From: Xestospongia muta
Lineage: Eukaryota > Porifera > Demospongiae > Haplosclerida > Petrosiidae
Length of the DNA stretch: 64,000 bases
Assembly: GCA_963693285.1 (NCBI GenBank)
Contig: OY848917.1
Coordinates: 34,979,245 to 35,043,244, forward strand
Direction of reading: 5' to 3'
Part shown: in pieces, positions 1 through 11,879 of the stretch
Numbering within the stretch: the first letter of the stretch is position 1
Layout of the letters: each line of letters begins with the position of its first letter
Program-made: the position numbers and the translations under genes
The notes under the pieces: model-generated
Database searches by the model: none
Told to the model about the DNA's origin: nothing
The model's input: the letters and a program-made list of their open reading frames with translations, nothing else

Positions 1-1066
1 TCACACACTATTATCTATGAGGGAATGTCATAACTGTGGTTTGTAATTTACTCCTACTAGCGTATAACAAGAGGTCTTTCATCTTTGATAATACTAGACT
101 AATGACTTAATCAATCAATCTGTAATAAAAGATACACTGTGTTCATTCAAGTTACATGTGTTCATATGAAAAGTGTATAGATCAAAGCTTAGTACATCAA
201 GGACATTATTACATTATAGTCACTCCATGTTAATATAAGTTATGAAAAAGAGCTATTAAAAACTTTAGACAACAGACTTACAACAGGTATACCTCTAAAT
301 ATTGTACTGTACTGTTGTATGTCATACTACATGTAATAAATGACCTTCATTGATAATATTTCTGTTTTAAATAGTGTCTCGTCATCAAACCTTCTTTTAT
401 TGTGGTAGGTATGACAGTAGACATATCTGGTCAGTTTGTGGGTGTGTCTATCCTCTTAATAGCTTCAGCTAACAGTCTGTGAATTATGATTGGATTAATG
501 GAGATAATGATGATATGAGAGATTAATGATCTGAAGTAGAACAATATAAGAGAACATTAAACTGTAATAATTATTTATCAACTAATATACATGTATATTA
601 CATGTATAACTACAAACTGATAATAGTAGAGTTAATTTCATTGATATTACTATTATAATGACATCATATATATTATGTATATTTTACTTTGTGAACAACA
701 GATATGACATAATATTTATCATAATATAATATTGAGATGTAATGTATTTCTAGTCTAAGAAGAAAGATCACTCAGTATTATATATAGATCCAAAAGATAA
801 AGACAATAGTCTCATACAAAATAGTAATACTATATGTTATAATATTCAGTATATGTATAAAATGTTCATGTAATACATGTACTGGTATGTGGTCATATTA
901 CAAGCTAATCACTACACAAAGTATGTGTTTAATTAGTTTGATAAACACTACAAAGACATTGATATATATAACAATACTAATTTCCTCCTAACACTTAGTA
1001 ATTAGGAGGACTATTAATAGTTTCTCATATTTGACCAGTTGAACATTGATATTGTATTATACTATC
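1..1066. repeat. Direct duplication, copy A (about 1.07 kb)
   Basis: This segment is repeated almost base for base at 1987-3075, in the same orientation, with a period of about 1986 bp. The identity starts at the first base of the window, so copy A may extend beyond it. No long open frame is present. A short T+C-poor piece around 410-485 follows a possible splice acceptor but gives only about 23 codons before a stop. A perfect 9-bp inverted repeat (arms 983-991 and 1002-1010) lies near the right end. I see no transposon ends. Confidence 0.9.
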
Positions 1067-1986
1067 AGTAATATATACGTACTAGATATATAAAGTACTC
1101 TAAGTACATGATCTATCATAACATGTATAAGTACTCTATTATATAAAGTACTTTATAAGTATCTGTTTACATGTTAGTGGTTTTATAGGTGTGTTTAAAT
1201 ATGTGACTTAAGTGTTTGTGTGTCACTACATTGTATACAGTGGATAATACACTATTTAATTGCTGATATATTGTACAATACTGACATTGTTTCCAGCTAA
1301 TAGTCTGTGATAATACATACTCTTGACATTTCTTTCTCTAGTACAGTCCTGTCTATTAGATCTCTTTATCTTTTCATTTGTTATTCCTATTAATAATATA
1401 TTGATAGTAGAGTATTAAAATATATGTAATCTATAGATCATTAACAATAACAGTACAACCTTACATGTAACAATATATAATAAACCACTTCCTATCACTA
1501 CTACTACAGTTTACTTAGTATAATTAAGTTAACCTGATGTTATCTACTATGAGGTGAGTAAATGTGATGATTTATAGATTCCTTTGGCAGAGTGAACATC
1601 TGTTACATGATTACATACATTATTATATTAGATCAATAGTATTATTTGCAGTTAGCATTTTTGGTTAGAACTCAGTAGGTTTTCTTTGTACACAATAACA
1701 TGATGGTATACAATAACAGTCACCTACTGAACTTTAATAAAGTAGTCCAAATATCATACTGTTTCTGAATCTATTAACTATTTTATTATTCATTATAGTT
1801 CAATATTAGCAAAGCTATTGTCCCAACACATTTAATGTCACAGCTGACATCAGTATATATTATCACAAGGAATAAGCTATAACAAGCTAATGTGAATAAA
1901 GTGATGCCATTTAATCTAGTATTATTAAAGGAATTATTTCAATACTTCATACATACTATGTGCATTGTTTTATTAACACAAACAAT
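1067..1986. other. Spacer between the two direct repeat copies; no gene recognised
   Basis: A+T-rich DNA with short runs of TATA and ACATGTA motifs. It contains no frame longer than about 60 codons and nothing that I recognise on either strand. Confidence 0.5.
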
Positions 1987-3075
1987 TCACACACTATTAT
2001 CTATGAGGGAATGTCATAACTGTGGTTTGTAATTTACTCCTACTAGCATATAACAAGGAGTCCTTCATCTTTGATAATACTAGACTAATGACTTAATTAA
2101 TCAATCTGTAATAAAATATACACTGTGTTCATTCAAGTTACATGTGTTAATATGAAAAGTGTATAGATCAAAGCTTAGTACATCAAGGACATTATTACAT
2201 TATAGCTACTCCATGTTAATATAAGTTATGAAAAAGAGCTATTAAAAACTTTAGACAACAGACTTACAACAGGTATACCTCTAAATATTGTACTGTACTG
2301 TTGTATGTCATACTACATGTAATAACTGACCTTCTTTGATAATATTTCTGTTTTAAATGGTGTCTCATCATCAAACTATCTTTTATTGTTGTAGGTGTGA
2401 CAGTAGACATATCTGGTCAGTTTGTGGGTGTGTCTATCCTCTTAATAGCTTCAGCTAACAGTCTGTGAATTATGATTGGATTAATGGAGATAATGATGAT
2501 ATGAGAGATTAATGATCTGAAGTAGAACAATATAAGAGAACATTAAACTGTAATAATTATTTATCAACTAATATACATGTATATTACATGTATAACTACA
2601 AACTGATAATAGTAGAGTTAATTTCATTGATATTACTATTATAATGACATCATATATATTATGTATATTTTACTTTGTGAACAACAGATATGACATAATA
2701 TTTATCATAATATAATATTGAGTTGTAATGTATTTCTAGTCTAAGAAGAAAGATCACTCAGTATTATATATAGATCCAAAAGATAAAGACAATAGTCTCA
2801 TACAAAATAGTAATACTATATGTTATATTATTCAGTATATGTATAAAATGTTCATATAATACATGTACTGGTATGTGGTCATATTACAAACTAATCACTA
2901 CACAAAGTATGTGTTTAATTAGTTTGATAAATATTACAAGTTCATTGTTATATAAACACTACAAAGACATTGATATATATAACAATACTAATTTCCTCCT
3001 AACACTTAGTAATTAGGAGGACTATTAATGGTTTCTCATATTGGACCAGTTGAACATTGATATTGTACTATACTA
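1987..3075. repeat. Direct duplication, copy B
   Basis: Second copy of 1-1066, differing by scattered substitutions and by a small insertion around 2930-2960 that itself repeats the neighbouring words ATATTACAAG and AAACACTACAAAG. The 9-bp inverted repeat is kept (2994-3002 and 3013-3021). Divergence starts abruptly at about 3066-3075. Confidence 0.9.
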
Positions 3076-3820
3076 CTTGTTGAATTAATAGTGTGTCTTG
3101 TAAGTGACTGGTATTGATAATTAGTAACACTAAATATAAGTTAAATGACAAGTGATGTCCAGTACTGTCACATATTGTCTCATCTATTCTACAATCCTAA
3201 AGCCTCTAGTATAAATAACCTAGAATATTTAGTACATTTTGAAATGGTTGTTAGAGTGTAGAACAGCAATCAATTCCCCTAATACAACATGCTAAGATGA
3301 TCCTTAGGGTACAAGTATGTCCTGGAACAAGATGTGGCAGTACTAAACATGTACAGTATGATAGTTGATAATAATTGAAACATTTGTCAAAGGATACAGT
3401 AAATATCAAAGCTAACACAAGGTTAGACCATATATTTACATGTGTAGAAACAACACAGTAATATAATACATACTTAATTAAAAAACCGTCTTTTAAGAAG
3501 TTATTTTAACATAAACGTTTGAAGTTATTAGAAGTATGTAAGCATACAAGGCTGCTAAGTAGAGGTTCCATAATTATTGATGGAATAGGGAATTGAACTG
3601 CTATAATATGCTGGATATTTAGTGTCTTAAAGTATGACATTCTATCTATCAGGGAAAATATGGATTTGAAGAATGACAATAATTTTGACTTTGAAACACT
3701 ACATGACCAGCTGTTGCTGATAACCTTAAGTGAAAAAAGTTAAAACGATTGACGTTCATGAATATCCTTGGCATTGTATGGTGTCATAGTAAATTATAGG
3801 TACATTAACATAGTGTATAC
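3076..3820. other. Non-coding stretch, nothing recognised
   Basis: A+T-rich DNA with no long frame and no motif I can name. Because it lies directly downstream of the ankyrin exons on the minus strand, it could contain the 3' part of that gene. Confidence 0.4.
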
Positions 3821-4635
3821 CTCATTAGCAATGTTAATATTGGCTTGTTTAGTGAGTGATTCTCTCACACCTTCCAAATTACCTTCTTTGTCTGATTTGA
3901 GTAAAAGAGTGTCCTATAAAAGAGATCACAGTACATGATTTATGTCCATATAACATAACATAGTGCTGATACAATATAATTCACTGAACATTATGTTACA
4001 TCATACAATATATGTAACTGGTTAATGACTTATGATGTCCACCTAAACAATGGTCTTACTAATAGAAAATTTAATAATACTCTGACTGACATAATTATGT
4101 TGATATCGTTAGCTTTGTTTCTGATTTTAAAGTTAGTTTAATCAATTTTTATTTCTCATTAAATATCACATTTTACTTACAACTTTCACTGCTTCCAAAA
4201 TACGTACCAGCAGCTCCTGATTCACTTAACAATTTGACAATGTCATCTCTACTTTCCCAGTAGGCAACATGTAGGGGTGTTCTGCCATACTAAATATTAA
4301 GACATACATTGTGTTATCAAAACATACTTTAATGTTAAAAATATCAAGCCAACATAGAAGTAATAATAACTCATAGTAATTATGAAAAAATATTTAAAGT
4401 TATATTGATATATCATGATTACAACAATAGCTGAACAATGACAATACATAGAGACTGTCTTGACTTCCATTGTATAAACATCAATAATATCCAGTACATG
4501 TACATGTCAATGTTTACATAACTTAAATAAAATACATGATATGTTACTGACATTGTCTGAAACATCCACTTGAACACCATGGTCTAGAAATACTTGTACT
4601 ACTTTATCATGACCATTGTAACCCATAGTACATAT
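3821..4635 (-). CDS. Ankyrin-repeat protein, three exons of a partial gene
   Basis: Three minus-strand exons read as ankyrin repeats. Exon A, 4635-4552 (28 codons, after CTCAG, before GTCAGT), contains GHDKVVQVFLDHG. Exon B, 4289-4208, opens YGRTPLHVAYW and follows TTTAG. Joining A to B is in phase and rebuilds the repeat junction D-N-Y-G-R-T-P-L-H. Exon C, 3913-3821 (31 codons, between TATAG and GTATAC), has SDKEGNLEGVRESLTK and the typical N-I-N-I-A-N-E turn. B ends in phase 1 but C reads in phase 0, so a small exon is missing between them or the gene is damaged. Ankyrin repeats are protein-binding modules, so no specific function follows. The start and the 3' end were not found. Confidence 0.7.
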
Positions 4636-6406
4636 CTGAGTCATAAAATATTAACTTAGGTAAGAAGTTATCTGATTATTCTTGTTTAAGAGGACAAGAT
4701 GAATGTCAAAATTGACCTACTCTATTCAGTCATAAGATCTCAAGTACACTGCCATATATGAAGCTCACCTAAACCAGGAATTAATAAACGTCTCATAATG
4801 TTGTACAACAGCCAATGGAGAGAACAAGAACAAGAGTTTCTCTAGAAAAAGGATGGCTCATGAAACAGCCAACTATTACTCTATTACCCTTACCAGAAGA
4901 CAGCAGCTTTACTAGAGGACAATGTCAAAAATTAGTCAGCAAGATTGTCTAAAATGAGGTTAAGTGAGAGGTGTTGAACATGCCTTGTGTACCACTACAC
5001 ATGTCCTTAACATGTAACACCAACATTATTTTGGTTACATGTCAGTATGTTTATTTATCACAGCTCAACTAGGGTTACTAGCCACATGTGTGTTTTAGGC
5101 TTGATAGCTTGTAACTTCAGTAATTTAATCACCAGTGACTCTACCTAGAGAAACTAAAGCAAGAAAATACAATCATATGTCTAGTCATAAAAACAAATTG
5201 ATTAATTTTAAGTACATTTGTATATGATACTCACATAAGTCTGGACACAAGAAACTTATGATAATTAAGGTAATGTAGAAGAGAAAAGGAGAGCCAGTAT
5301 ATTTCAGCTTGAGTGCTTAACTCTTCTTACACAAGAAATCTGAAGAATTATTGAGTGTTCAACTCTCACACAAGTTCTGACAGGTCAATCCTAACACAAA
5401 GATTCTGAAAAAAATAAAGTGCTCATATAATAATTTGACAGCTAAGACAACAATGTATTCAACTAACCAGTAAATATAACTATTACCAATCTAAATATAA
5501 AACCACAAAAATATTGTGGAGCATGTAAAGACTCATATAATTATCACATAGATTATGCTCAATACCTTGCATGCAATTTAGACTAATTAGGTTCTAAATT
5601 TAGTAGTTGCTCACTAAAAATCCTAACAGAATTGAAAAGTAGCACAAAATTTCAGATTTGTATACGATCGAAGAAAGTAATTGATACATTGTAAGTCCAC
5701 TTGTCTTGTATATAACATGCTTACATAAACCATGATTCTATGAACTTTTGAATACGTTGTAAGAAAACCAAATGGAGAGAAGGAGAACATGGTTTGATCT
5801 ACAAAGATAGCATTGTGAATTATCAACAATTTTGTGAGAGTAGGCAATTTGTTTAGTTACTGGCAAGAAAAGGGTGTATTCAAGTAAAGAACACACTCAC
5901 CGACTCATAAAAAAGCAACAGAACTCTTCTTCTGTTCTGCCTTCAAAAACCACAACATAACGTGACTGATCGCAAAAATGTATGAACATGTGTCATGTTA
6001 GTCAGCACTAATGATTGCTAATTAAATCAATTAGTGTATAACATAAGTGATGTGAATTAGTACATGCAATAATACAGTAACAATATAATAGAAAGGGAAC
6101 TATTACTACTCTGTTATAATAGTCTGGGTTATGATTCATAGTATTATTTACTGAGGTTTTATAACACTGAATAGAGTGACATAATTGATCCCACATGTTG
6201 GACTATTAACCAGACAAAAGTTATTCACTTTTATAGTTGTCATGGAAACAAAATATATAGACTTGTTCAAATTTGATGATTGTACTCTACTAACAATTAG
6301 TGCATCCATGACAACACAGACAATACCATCTCTTATATTCTATCATTTTTATTAATGTTTGATAGGATTTAAACAGAATAAATGATAAGATAGGCTGGAT
6401 ATGCCT
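4636..6406. other. Long stretch without a recognisable gene
   Basis: Only short, compositionally biased frames are present, for example about 74 codons at 5847-5623 on the minus strand. None has a motif or splice context that I can support. Upstream ankyrin exons may lie here but I could not identify them. Confidence 0.4.
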
Positions 6407-6715
6407 TTAAGTCATGTAAATGATATAATCCCCACTTAATCCAGTTACAGAATTGTGGCAGACCTGTTTTAAATTAACATCTGGTGACAACTCCATTGTC
6501 TTCACGAGTGGGATTCTTAGTGAACTGTTGAGCATGCAAATACATGTTGAGCCAGTCAGTACATTGGCTATAAACATTTGCCTATCTCTGTTAGGTAGCC
6601 ATTGGGCATAGGAATGAGAGTATTTTGCATCAACTCCAAAGTAATTTGCACCCCACATACCATAACAACTGAATGCACAAAATGATTTCAACTGCCATAA
6701 TGTCTTTGACAGTGC
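6407..6715 (-). pseudogene. PARP-type ADP-ribosyltransferase catalytic fragment, copy 1
   Basis: The frame contains ANYFGVDAKYSHSYAQW, then an R-Q-M-F-I-A stretch and NVLTGSTC. This matches the C-terminal half of a PARP14/15-like catalytic domain, where G-x-Y-F-A, a Y-S motif and a V-L-T-G strand occur in this order; that mapping is from family knowledge. A later H-N-S-V lies where PARPs carry the Y-D-S-V element. The N-terminal half of the fold, including the H of the catalytic triad, is absent, and no flanking exon was found. A related copy is at 19432-19760. Such a fragment is unlikely to be active. Confidence 0.6.
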
Positions 6716-6839
6716 TGTACTAACTGCTTATATAAGACAGCAGTAATATGTACATGCATCCATCTGAAGTATGCTGTGAGGTAAACACTTAATCATACTT
6801 ATCTATATATATATGGACATGTTAATGCTTATTCAGGTT

Positions 6840-7133
6840 GTTCTAGATAGAGATCACCTACATTTTACTAGATGTGAGATCTCTCTCAAGTGACAAAAGA
6901 GATATGTCTGGTAGTCTTTGGTCTGTCATGGTAGTCCTCAAGTGAGTCTTTATTCTGATCAAGGCTGAGAAAGATTTTTCACATTGAGCTGTACTAACAA
7001 TTATGGTTAGTGCAATTTGAAATAGTTTTGTCAATGTTGGGAAACCAGATTGGAGTGGTAAAAGTTGATGAAATGCCTCTAAAACAGACTCTGTTTGCTC
7101 TTCTTGCACTTGTAGAGTTCTACTCGCCAACAA
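6840..7133 (-). mobile_element. hAT transposase C-terminal dimerisation domain
   Basis: About 90 codons read F-P-T-L, then a stretch of hydrophobic residues, CEKSFSALIRIKTHLR and MTDQRLPDISLLSLERD. This is the conserved end of hAT transposases and zinc-finger MYM-type relatives, where the C/S-E-(K/R)-S/x-F-S and K-x-x-L-R elements form the dimerisation surface. No RNase-H core of this element is visible beside it. The 5' flank runs straight into an unrelated D-V-R-V-F-N-P fragment, so it is a truncated remnant. Confidence 0.85.
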
Positions 7134-7139
7134 ACATTC

Positions 7140-7215
7140 ATTTGGGAGCAGCTCATGATTTGATTGGGCACTAGGGTTGAATACCCTTACATCAACAAAT
7201 GCCTTTTCATTAGGT
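7140..7215 (-). mobile_element. Tail fragment resembling a non-LTR-type retroelement protein
   Basis: On the minus strand the bases encode AFVDVRVFNPSAQSN. I associate the D-V-R-V-F-N-P phrase with the C-terminal region of reverse-transcriptase proteins common in cnidarians and sponges. Reverse-transcriptase pieces of that type lie 0.7-1.2 kb away. It is very short and abuts the hAT fragment, so I treat it as a junction remnant. Confidence 0.4.
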
Positions 7216-7879
7216 CTTTAGTACCACCTTCTTCTTTAATGTCAAATTCACTGTAACTCTTTTGTTTTTGTGCAGTCAATACCTCTCTACTATTACAGTT
7301 GGTTTTGATAATTTCATTACTATTTCTTCAAAAGATTTTGTGTTCAGTTTGTATGTTTGGCTACCTATAGTGCTGAGCAGAATAGCCAATTTCTTTCTCT
7401 CTTCTGTGACACCATTAGCTAGTAAATATTCCTCCATCCTTTCAGCATAGGATCACCATTGTGTTGTCCCTTGATCAAAAGCTCCTTGAACACCTACAAA
7501 CCTCGTCACCATTTGTTATGTCCTTGACATTATAACAAATAATATATTTTTTTGTTAAGATACTCAGATAATTAGAATACTAAAAAAATTGAAAAGTCAA
7601 GACTATTTATACAGTACTGTAATTAGATGCATATTTACTAAATAAACAATTATGTAATGATTGTTTAATTAGTTGAACATAACACTAGCAAACTAGTCCT
7701 TGAACAATAGCATTGGTTGTATTTTGTAAAACAAATTGGTGGAATTTTGTGAGAAGTAATCCATACCAAAAGTAAGCAGAGATCAATAGAAAGCAATCCC
7801 TCTTCATTGACAATACTGGTAAAGAAACATCTGATCACCCAACCATGTATACCCTCAGCTCTGTTAACAATGGAAGCTC

Positions 7880-8040
7880 ATAGAAGTGATCATGATTCTC
7901 ATTTCATATACTTCAATCAATTGGATGGGGAAATAATTAAAAAATGGCCCTCAGATTAGAAGGTGCTGCTGGTCCCTCTGGAATTGAGTTAGCTGTACAT
8001 GCAATGCATCAAATCTTTCATTTAGCTGACACAAAGATTT
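7880..8040 (+). mobile_element. Reverse-transcriptase fragment, plus strand
   Basis: Reading D-G-E-I-I-K-K and then, after a one-base frame change, ALRLEGAAGPSGIE gives the conserved N-terminal part of a retroelement reverse transcriptase, in which A-A-G-P-S-G precedes the palm motifs. The frame ends soon after. The next piece of the same type of protein (8205-8408) is on the opposite strand, so the element has been inverted internally. Confidence 0.6.
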
Positions 8041-8204
8041 AGAAAATTTACACTAGGAATAGATTGTGTTCTCTTAACAAATAACCATATCTTAGCAGCA
8101 TTACCAAATAAGTGGAATTCAGTAAATCATGCACATACACATAGCCAGAGGATCCCTCAGTATTGTACTCTCATCCAAGATAATAATATCACAATCTGTG
8201 AAAG

Positions 8205-8408
8205 CTATGTTGGGTTTCTGTAGGAGTTGATAAGAATGGTAGCCATGGATGGACAAAGCCACCTTATGTTGCGTAGTGGTGTCAGGCAATTTAATGAGTT
8301 AAAAGCATTACTGGTATCAACAAGGAGAAGCACTTTATGTTCAAAGATTGTACGTATAGAATAGACAGCAGCCTTCAACAAGGAAATGAAATTTAATAGC
8401 TCGCCCAC
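8205..8408 (-). mobile_element. Reverse-transcriptase palm fragment, minus strand
   Basis: The 67-codon frame contains LLLVDTSNAFNSLN followed by L-R-N-I-R-W-L-C-P and ILINSYR. L-V-D-x-S-N-A-F-N-S-L-N is the catalytic motif A region (first metal-binding Asp) of a reverse transcriptase. The Y-x-D-D motif is missing. It is broken on both sides and opposite in orientation to the A-A-G-P-S-G piece at about 7.95 kb. Confidence 0.7.
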
Positions 8409-8544
8409 GCATTCCGTATGTTAATTTTTTCCTCAATGAGCACATGTTTGTTAGTTTTTGTTATGGAGTGTGAAAGATCTTCTACAATCCAATTTGTTCG
8501 TGGGTTACAACTGTTACTTTTGTCAGAAGTCAGTTGAATAACTG

Positions 8545-9500
8545 TTATAGTTTATTGTGGTAACTATTCCAGAGGAAAGAAGTAGAAAAACGGAAAAATA
8601 GAACTTCGTCATCGGAACTATCAAATTGATCAGAATTACCAGACTCATCCATTTTATCTCCAGCTTGAATGATGAGCTTATACACTAACTCTTTAGAGAG
8701 GCCATCATTAGACCAATAGTGGTCTTCAAAGTGGATCTTAACATGTTGAATGTGGCTTTTCCAATTATCACGTGTCAAAATATTAAAAACCCTTCCATAC
8801 CACTACTCTACCTCACAGAAATGAATGCATGAGTATTAGGTTTGATGTGAAGTTTAAGCTGTGCCTAAGCCAACTCAGTTAGGATCGAGAGTGCAGCAGT
8901 ACCAGAGAGTCAGACTACCTCATCCCCTATAATATGATGTACTAATTAATAAATAAAACTGAGTACTTACTAGCACCAATTGCCATGTCATCAACAACAT
9001 AGTGAGGAGTAGGTTTCAATCGTTGTATGATGCTATATAGTTCACCTTTCATGGCAATTGTTGGGAATTCAATCCCTTTGCCTGAAGCCAATCTTGCATC
9101 TTTTGCTTTGTCCGACTTTTCACTTGGACAGTGTCACTACGACGACTATGATATGAGGCATTATCCATTACAATAAGACTGTTAGGTGGAATATTGGGGA
9201 GAAATTTGGTAGTATACCACTGCTTAATATGATCAGCAGTTATCTCAAAATGGTAGTCACCAGTTTTGTTTTGGATCTGAATATGAGAATGGTATCGGGA
9301 ATCCAACCCATCGGGCAATCATCTTGAAGAATAATAAGCCGTGTACCCTTCCCAGGAGGCCTTTTATACCACCAAGGGTTCCACCAATCACATTATCCCT
9401 CTCCACCCAAGCACAACCCTTACCATTGTAAGCATAGGTCCAAGTTTCTTTAATGTAAATAACTGACATGAAATGTATAGTGTAGCTGATATATGGAGTC
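8545..9500 (-). mobile_element. IS630/Tc1-type transposase pseudogene with a 44-nt intron
   Basis: Blocks in order on the minus strand: a K-E-T-W-T segment where the family has D-E-T-W (first catalytic Asp lost), about 9440; SLIVMDNASYHS with the second catalytic Asp, about 9140-9180; and VVDDMAIGA before a splice donor at 8970. The intron runs 8970-8927 and phase is kept across it. After it comes the region that should hold R-L-P-P-Y-H-C-x-L-N-P-I-E, here with a stop after D-E-V-V and further stops. The C-terminal tail at 8778-8545 (NWKSHIQHVK, then Ser/Asp-rich) fits the family. Several stops and a lost catalytic residue make it dead. Confidence 0.8.
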
Positions 9501-9835
9501 ATGCCTTAGCTGGACCAAAGATCCGTTGTGGCTGAGAAGTAGTCAACTATGCTTAGCTCTTGCCTCACTTCGTCTTTAGTCTCTGAGTATAAAGCAGGCA
9601 AAGCTGTTTTGGTGAAGTAACAGCGACTTGGGACTTCATACCAACTGTCCAAAGTGTACAAAAGTTTCTTGAACCCAGGCTTCTCAACAGTGTAGATTAG
9701 GAAGATTATCCTTAGCTATGTAGTAAGTCACACCGTTGGTGATCTCTTTCCACCTTTTTCCTTTGTGCTCATAGAGTTTAATGATGTCGGTAGGATGGCA
9801 CATCAAACGGTTAACATTCACTGCCAATTCTACCT
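9470..9835 (-). mobile_element. BED-type hAT transposase fragment (ZBED-like)
   Basis: The minus strand encodes R-W-K-E-I-T-N-G-V-T, IAKDNLP, then after a frameshift EKPGFKKLLYTLDSWYEVPS, F-T-K-T-A-L-P-A-L-Y and VDYFSATTDLWSS. This is the N-terminal part of the hAT catalytic core of ZBED-like transposases, and the D in T-T-D-L-W-S-S is the first catalytic Asp. A stop follows the Ser pair. The sequence then reads MTPYISYTIHF, as expected for hAT, and passes directly into the Tc1-type element, so the 3' two thirds are missing. Confidence 0.8.
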
Positions 9836-10868
9836 CGCCTCCATGCATATCACAAAAATGCAATTGGCAATGTTGTCCACCCTCTTTTAGAACCTTGTCA
9901 TGATGGTTGTATCAATTGCAGGTCTCTTACCAGGCACTTCAAGGCCTGGGGTAGGCCACCTTGATTGGCAAACCTGCCCTAGTAGAAGCTCTCAAATTTT
10001 CTGGCATCTGTGTAGCCGCTGCGCACTTTCATCAAATAGTTACTGGAAGGCAGTTCCAGAACCTGCTCATTAGAGAGAGTTACCATGCTGTAGAAACACA
10101 TCAGTGTTCTTCCTGTAAAAGTTTCCGTGCTGGTCTGGTCTCAGAAAAAGTCCTTGACCTGCACCAGCGATGAGGCTGTCATCAACAAATAGCATGGATT
10201 GGTAGAGGTTGCTTTTCTTCACTTTCACATAAAAGAAAACCCCACCAACCTCTGCCAATTGCTGAACAGTGCCCTTTTCTTTCACCTTGTCATGAAGTGC
10301 CCATGGCATGTGACCAGATTTGGCTGCACTGGGATTGGAAAAGACATGCTGACCCTTCTTCTCCACCAATACGGCAACTCTGAAAGCTGAATTAAAAAAG
10401 GCCATTGCATGGAAAAAGGCTTCCAGACCGAGGTTGTAATCAACTATTGTATAGTATTCATACATTCGGACGCCATAGCAATGTTTGATTTCCATGGCAT
10501 CATGATGGAGATCTCAAAATGGTAGCCAGGTCTGATGCCTACTGGAATCTTTGAATCCCACACTGATGCCGTGGCGGCCAAAATTACTGATGAGGCCCAG
10601 AAACTTGTGCAGCACAAGGAAACTACCATCACCATCATTGAGGTGAATGGCGCATAGAGCAAGCACGCCTCCGTTGATAGACTGAACAGACTCGGCTTCA
10701 TTCAAGGGAATCAAACGGCCCATAATAGAATGGTAAATGATGTTGTTGAAAAGGCCAGAAACTATGAGAGGCCTTGGGAGACTAGCACAAATTTGGCCCT
10801 TTGCAACAGATGAGGGGCTGTTTGTCGTGAATATGTGACTGTCGTACAAAGACATTTTGCCAGTAATT
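9836..10868 (-). CDS. Unrecognised coding remnant in two frames
   Basis: Two minus-strand frames, 10855-10514 (113 codons from an ATG) and 10495-10070 (141 codons), are less A+T-rich than their surroundings and look like one protein broken by a stop or frameshift near 10.5 kb. The first has INGGVLALCAIHLNDGDGS followed by L-G-L-I. The second has DYNLGLEAFFHAMAFFNSAF and VFSNPSAAKSGHMPW. I do not recognise the family. It lies directly upstream of the BED-type hAT fragment and could be the N-terminal half of a related or captured protein. Confidence 0.35.
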
Positions 10869-10959
10869 ATTTTTCGCCATCACAGTCATTGCACATCAAC
10901 AGGTGAGGTCATCATTTATCTCATATTTATCTTCAGTGAATGATGATGAGCTTTCCGAC

Positions 10960-11877
10960 TGACCACGTTAGGATATTTGGCAGCCACAGTGAATCAGAAT
11001 GTCCAGCATTTCTTGCTTTTTTGGGTCATTGAGGTGGCAAGCCACCATTTGTAAAATAACTGAGTTGCCAGGTTGTAAAATGCAGTGGTTTGTCAACATG
11101 TACAAAGGAACTACCTTTGAACACAGTTCTTCTAATAGCAAACCAGTGTGGAGCACACATCGGGTTTCATACTGCTTCCCGAGATTGTTTAGTCGGAGAA
11201 AATGTTATTACCAGCATCAACCAGAGCACTCATCCCCACTTTGCCTTGTATTACAATGTCTTCAGGAACCAACACCCTGAATCAATAGACAAGTGAACAG
11301 TGTCCATTCCATGATTTTGCTCAAACTCACTAATCGGAGTTAGGTCATCCAGTTCCACAGCTGTGTGAATAGACGCGCTGACTGTCACGCCAGATGTAAG
11401 CAAGGTGATTAAAAAGTTTGTTCGTTCCCATTGAGGACAATTCAATTCAAGTATTTTAGCCTCTTTGACTGTGGGCATGTTTATTGATCCAGTTCCGGTA
11501 CTACCGGTAAAACCAGTAATGATGTTCCCAGTACTAACACCACCACCTGCACTATTGCTCGGCCCATCGCTGTTACCAGCACTATTGCTGGGAGTTCCTT
11601 GGCTACCAACATCATGTCTCGGCCACTTGGATCCTCCTCTAATAGGTGTACCATCGTCAGTTGATGGCCTTTTTGAACACAGTCTACTGGAGGAGAGAGC
11701 AGCAGACTGCCCACTACTACCTGATCCAGCATGACAAGAGGAAACCACGCTTGACAGGCTATCCCTCAATGAGGTGCCCAGTGCACCTAAAGACGCACCA
11801 GGAATCCATTGAGTTGCCTCCAATATCTTCCTCAACCTGGGAAGTATTTGTCTAGAAACTTCACTTGAGCAATCTGT
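10960..11877 (-). CDS. Ser/Gly-rich protein of unknown family, copy 1 (longest)
   Basis: The exon begins after an acceptor (TTTAACAG) at about 11878 with CSSEVSRQILPRLRKILEA, a helical segment. A region rich in Ser, Gly, Thr and Asn follows, with basic KRPSTDDGTPIRGGSKWP, then MPTVKEAKILELNCPQ. The C-terminal part reads GVLVPEDIVIQGKVGMSALV and, after a small break near 11210, CVLHTGLLLEELCSKVVPLY and ACHLNDPKKQEMLDILIHCG before a stop near 10985. I do not recognise it. Four more partial copies lie between 12.2 and 17.7 kb. The plus-strand frames over the Ser-rich part are antisense shadows. Confidence 0.5.
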
Positions 11878-11879
11878 TA

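Noticed and set aside
11465..11855. Plus-strand frames with a repeated M-T-V-G-M-F-I-D-P start, also seen at 12557, 13663 and near 16590
   Set aside because: They are antisense to the Ser/Gly-rich exons, which have acceptors, donors and better codon structure on the minus strand.
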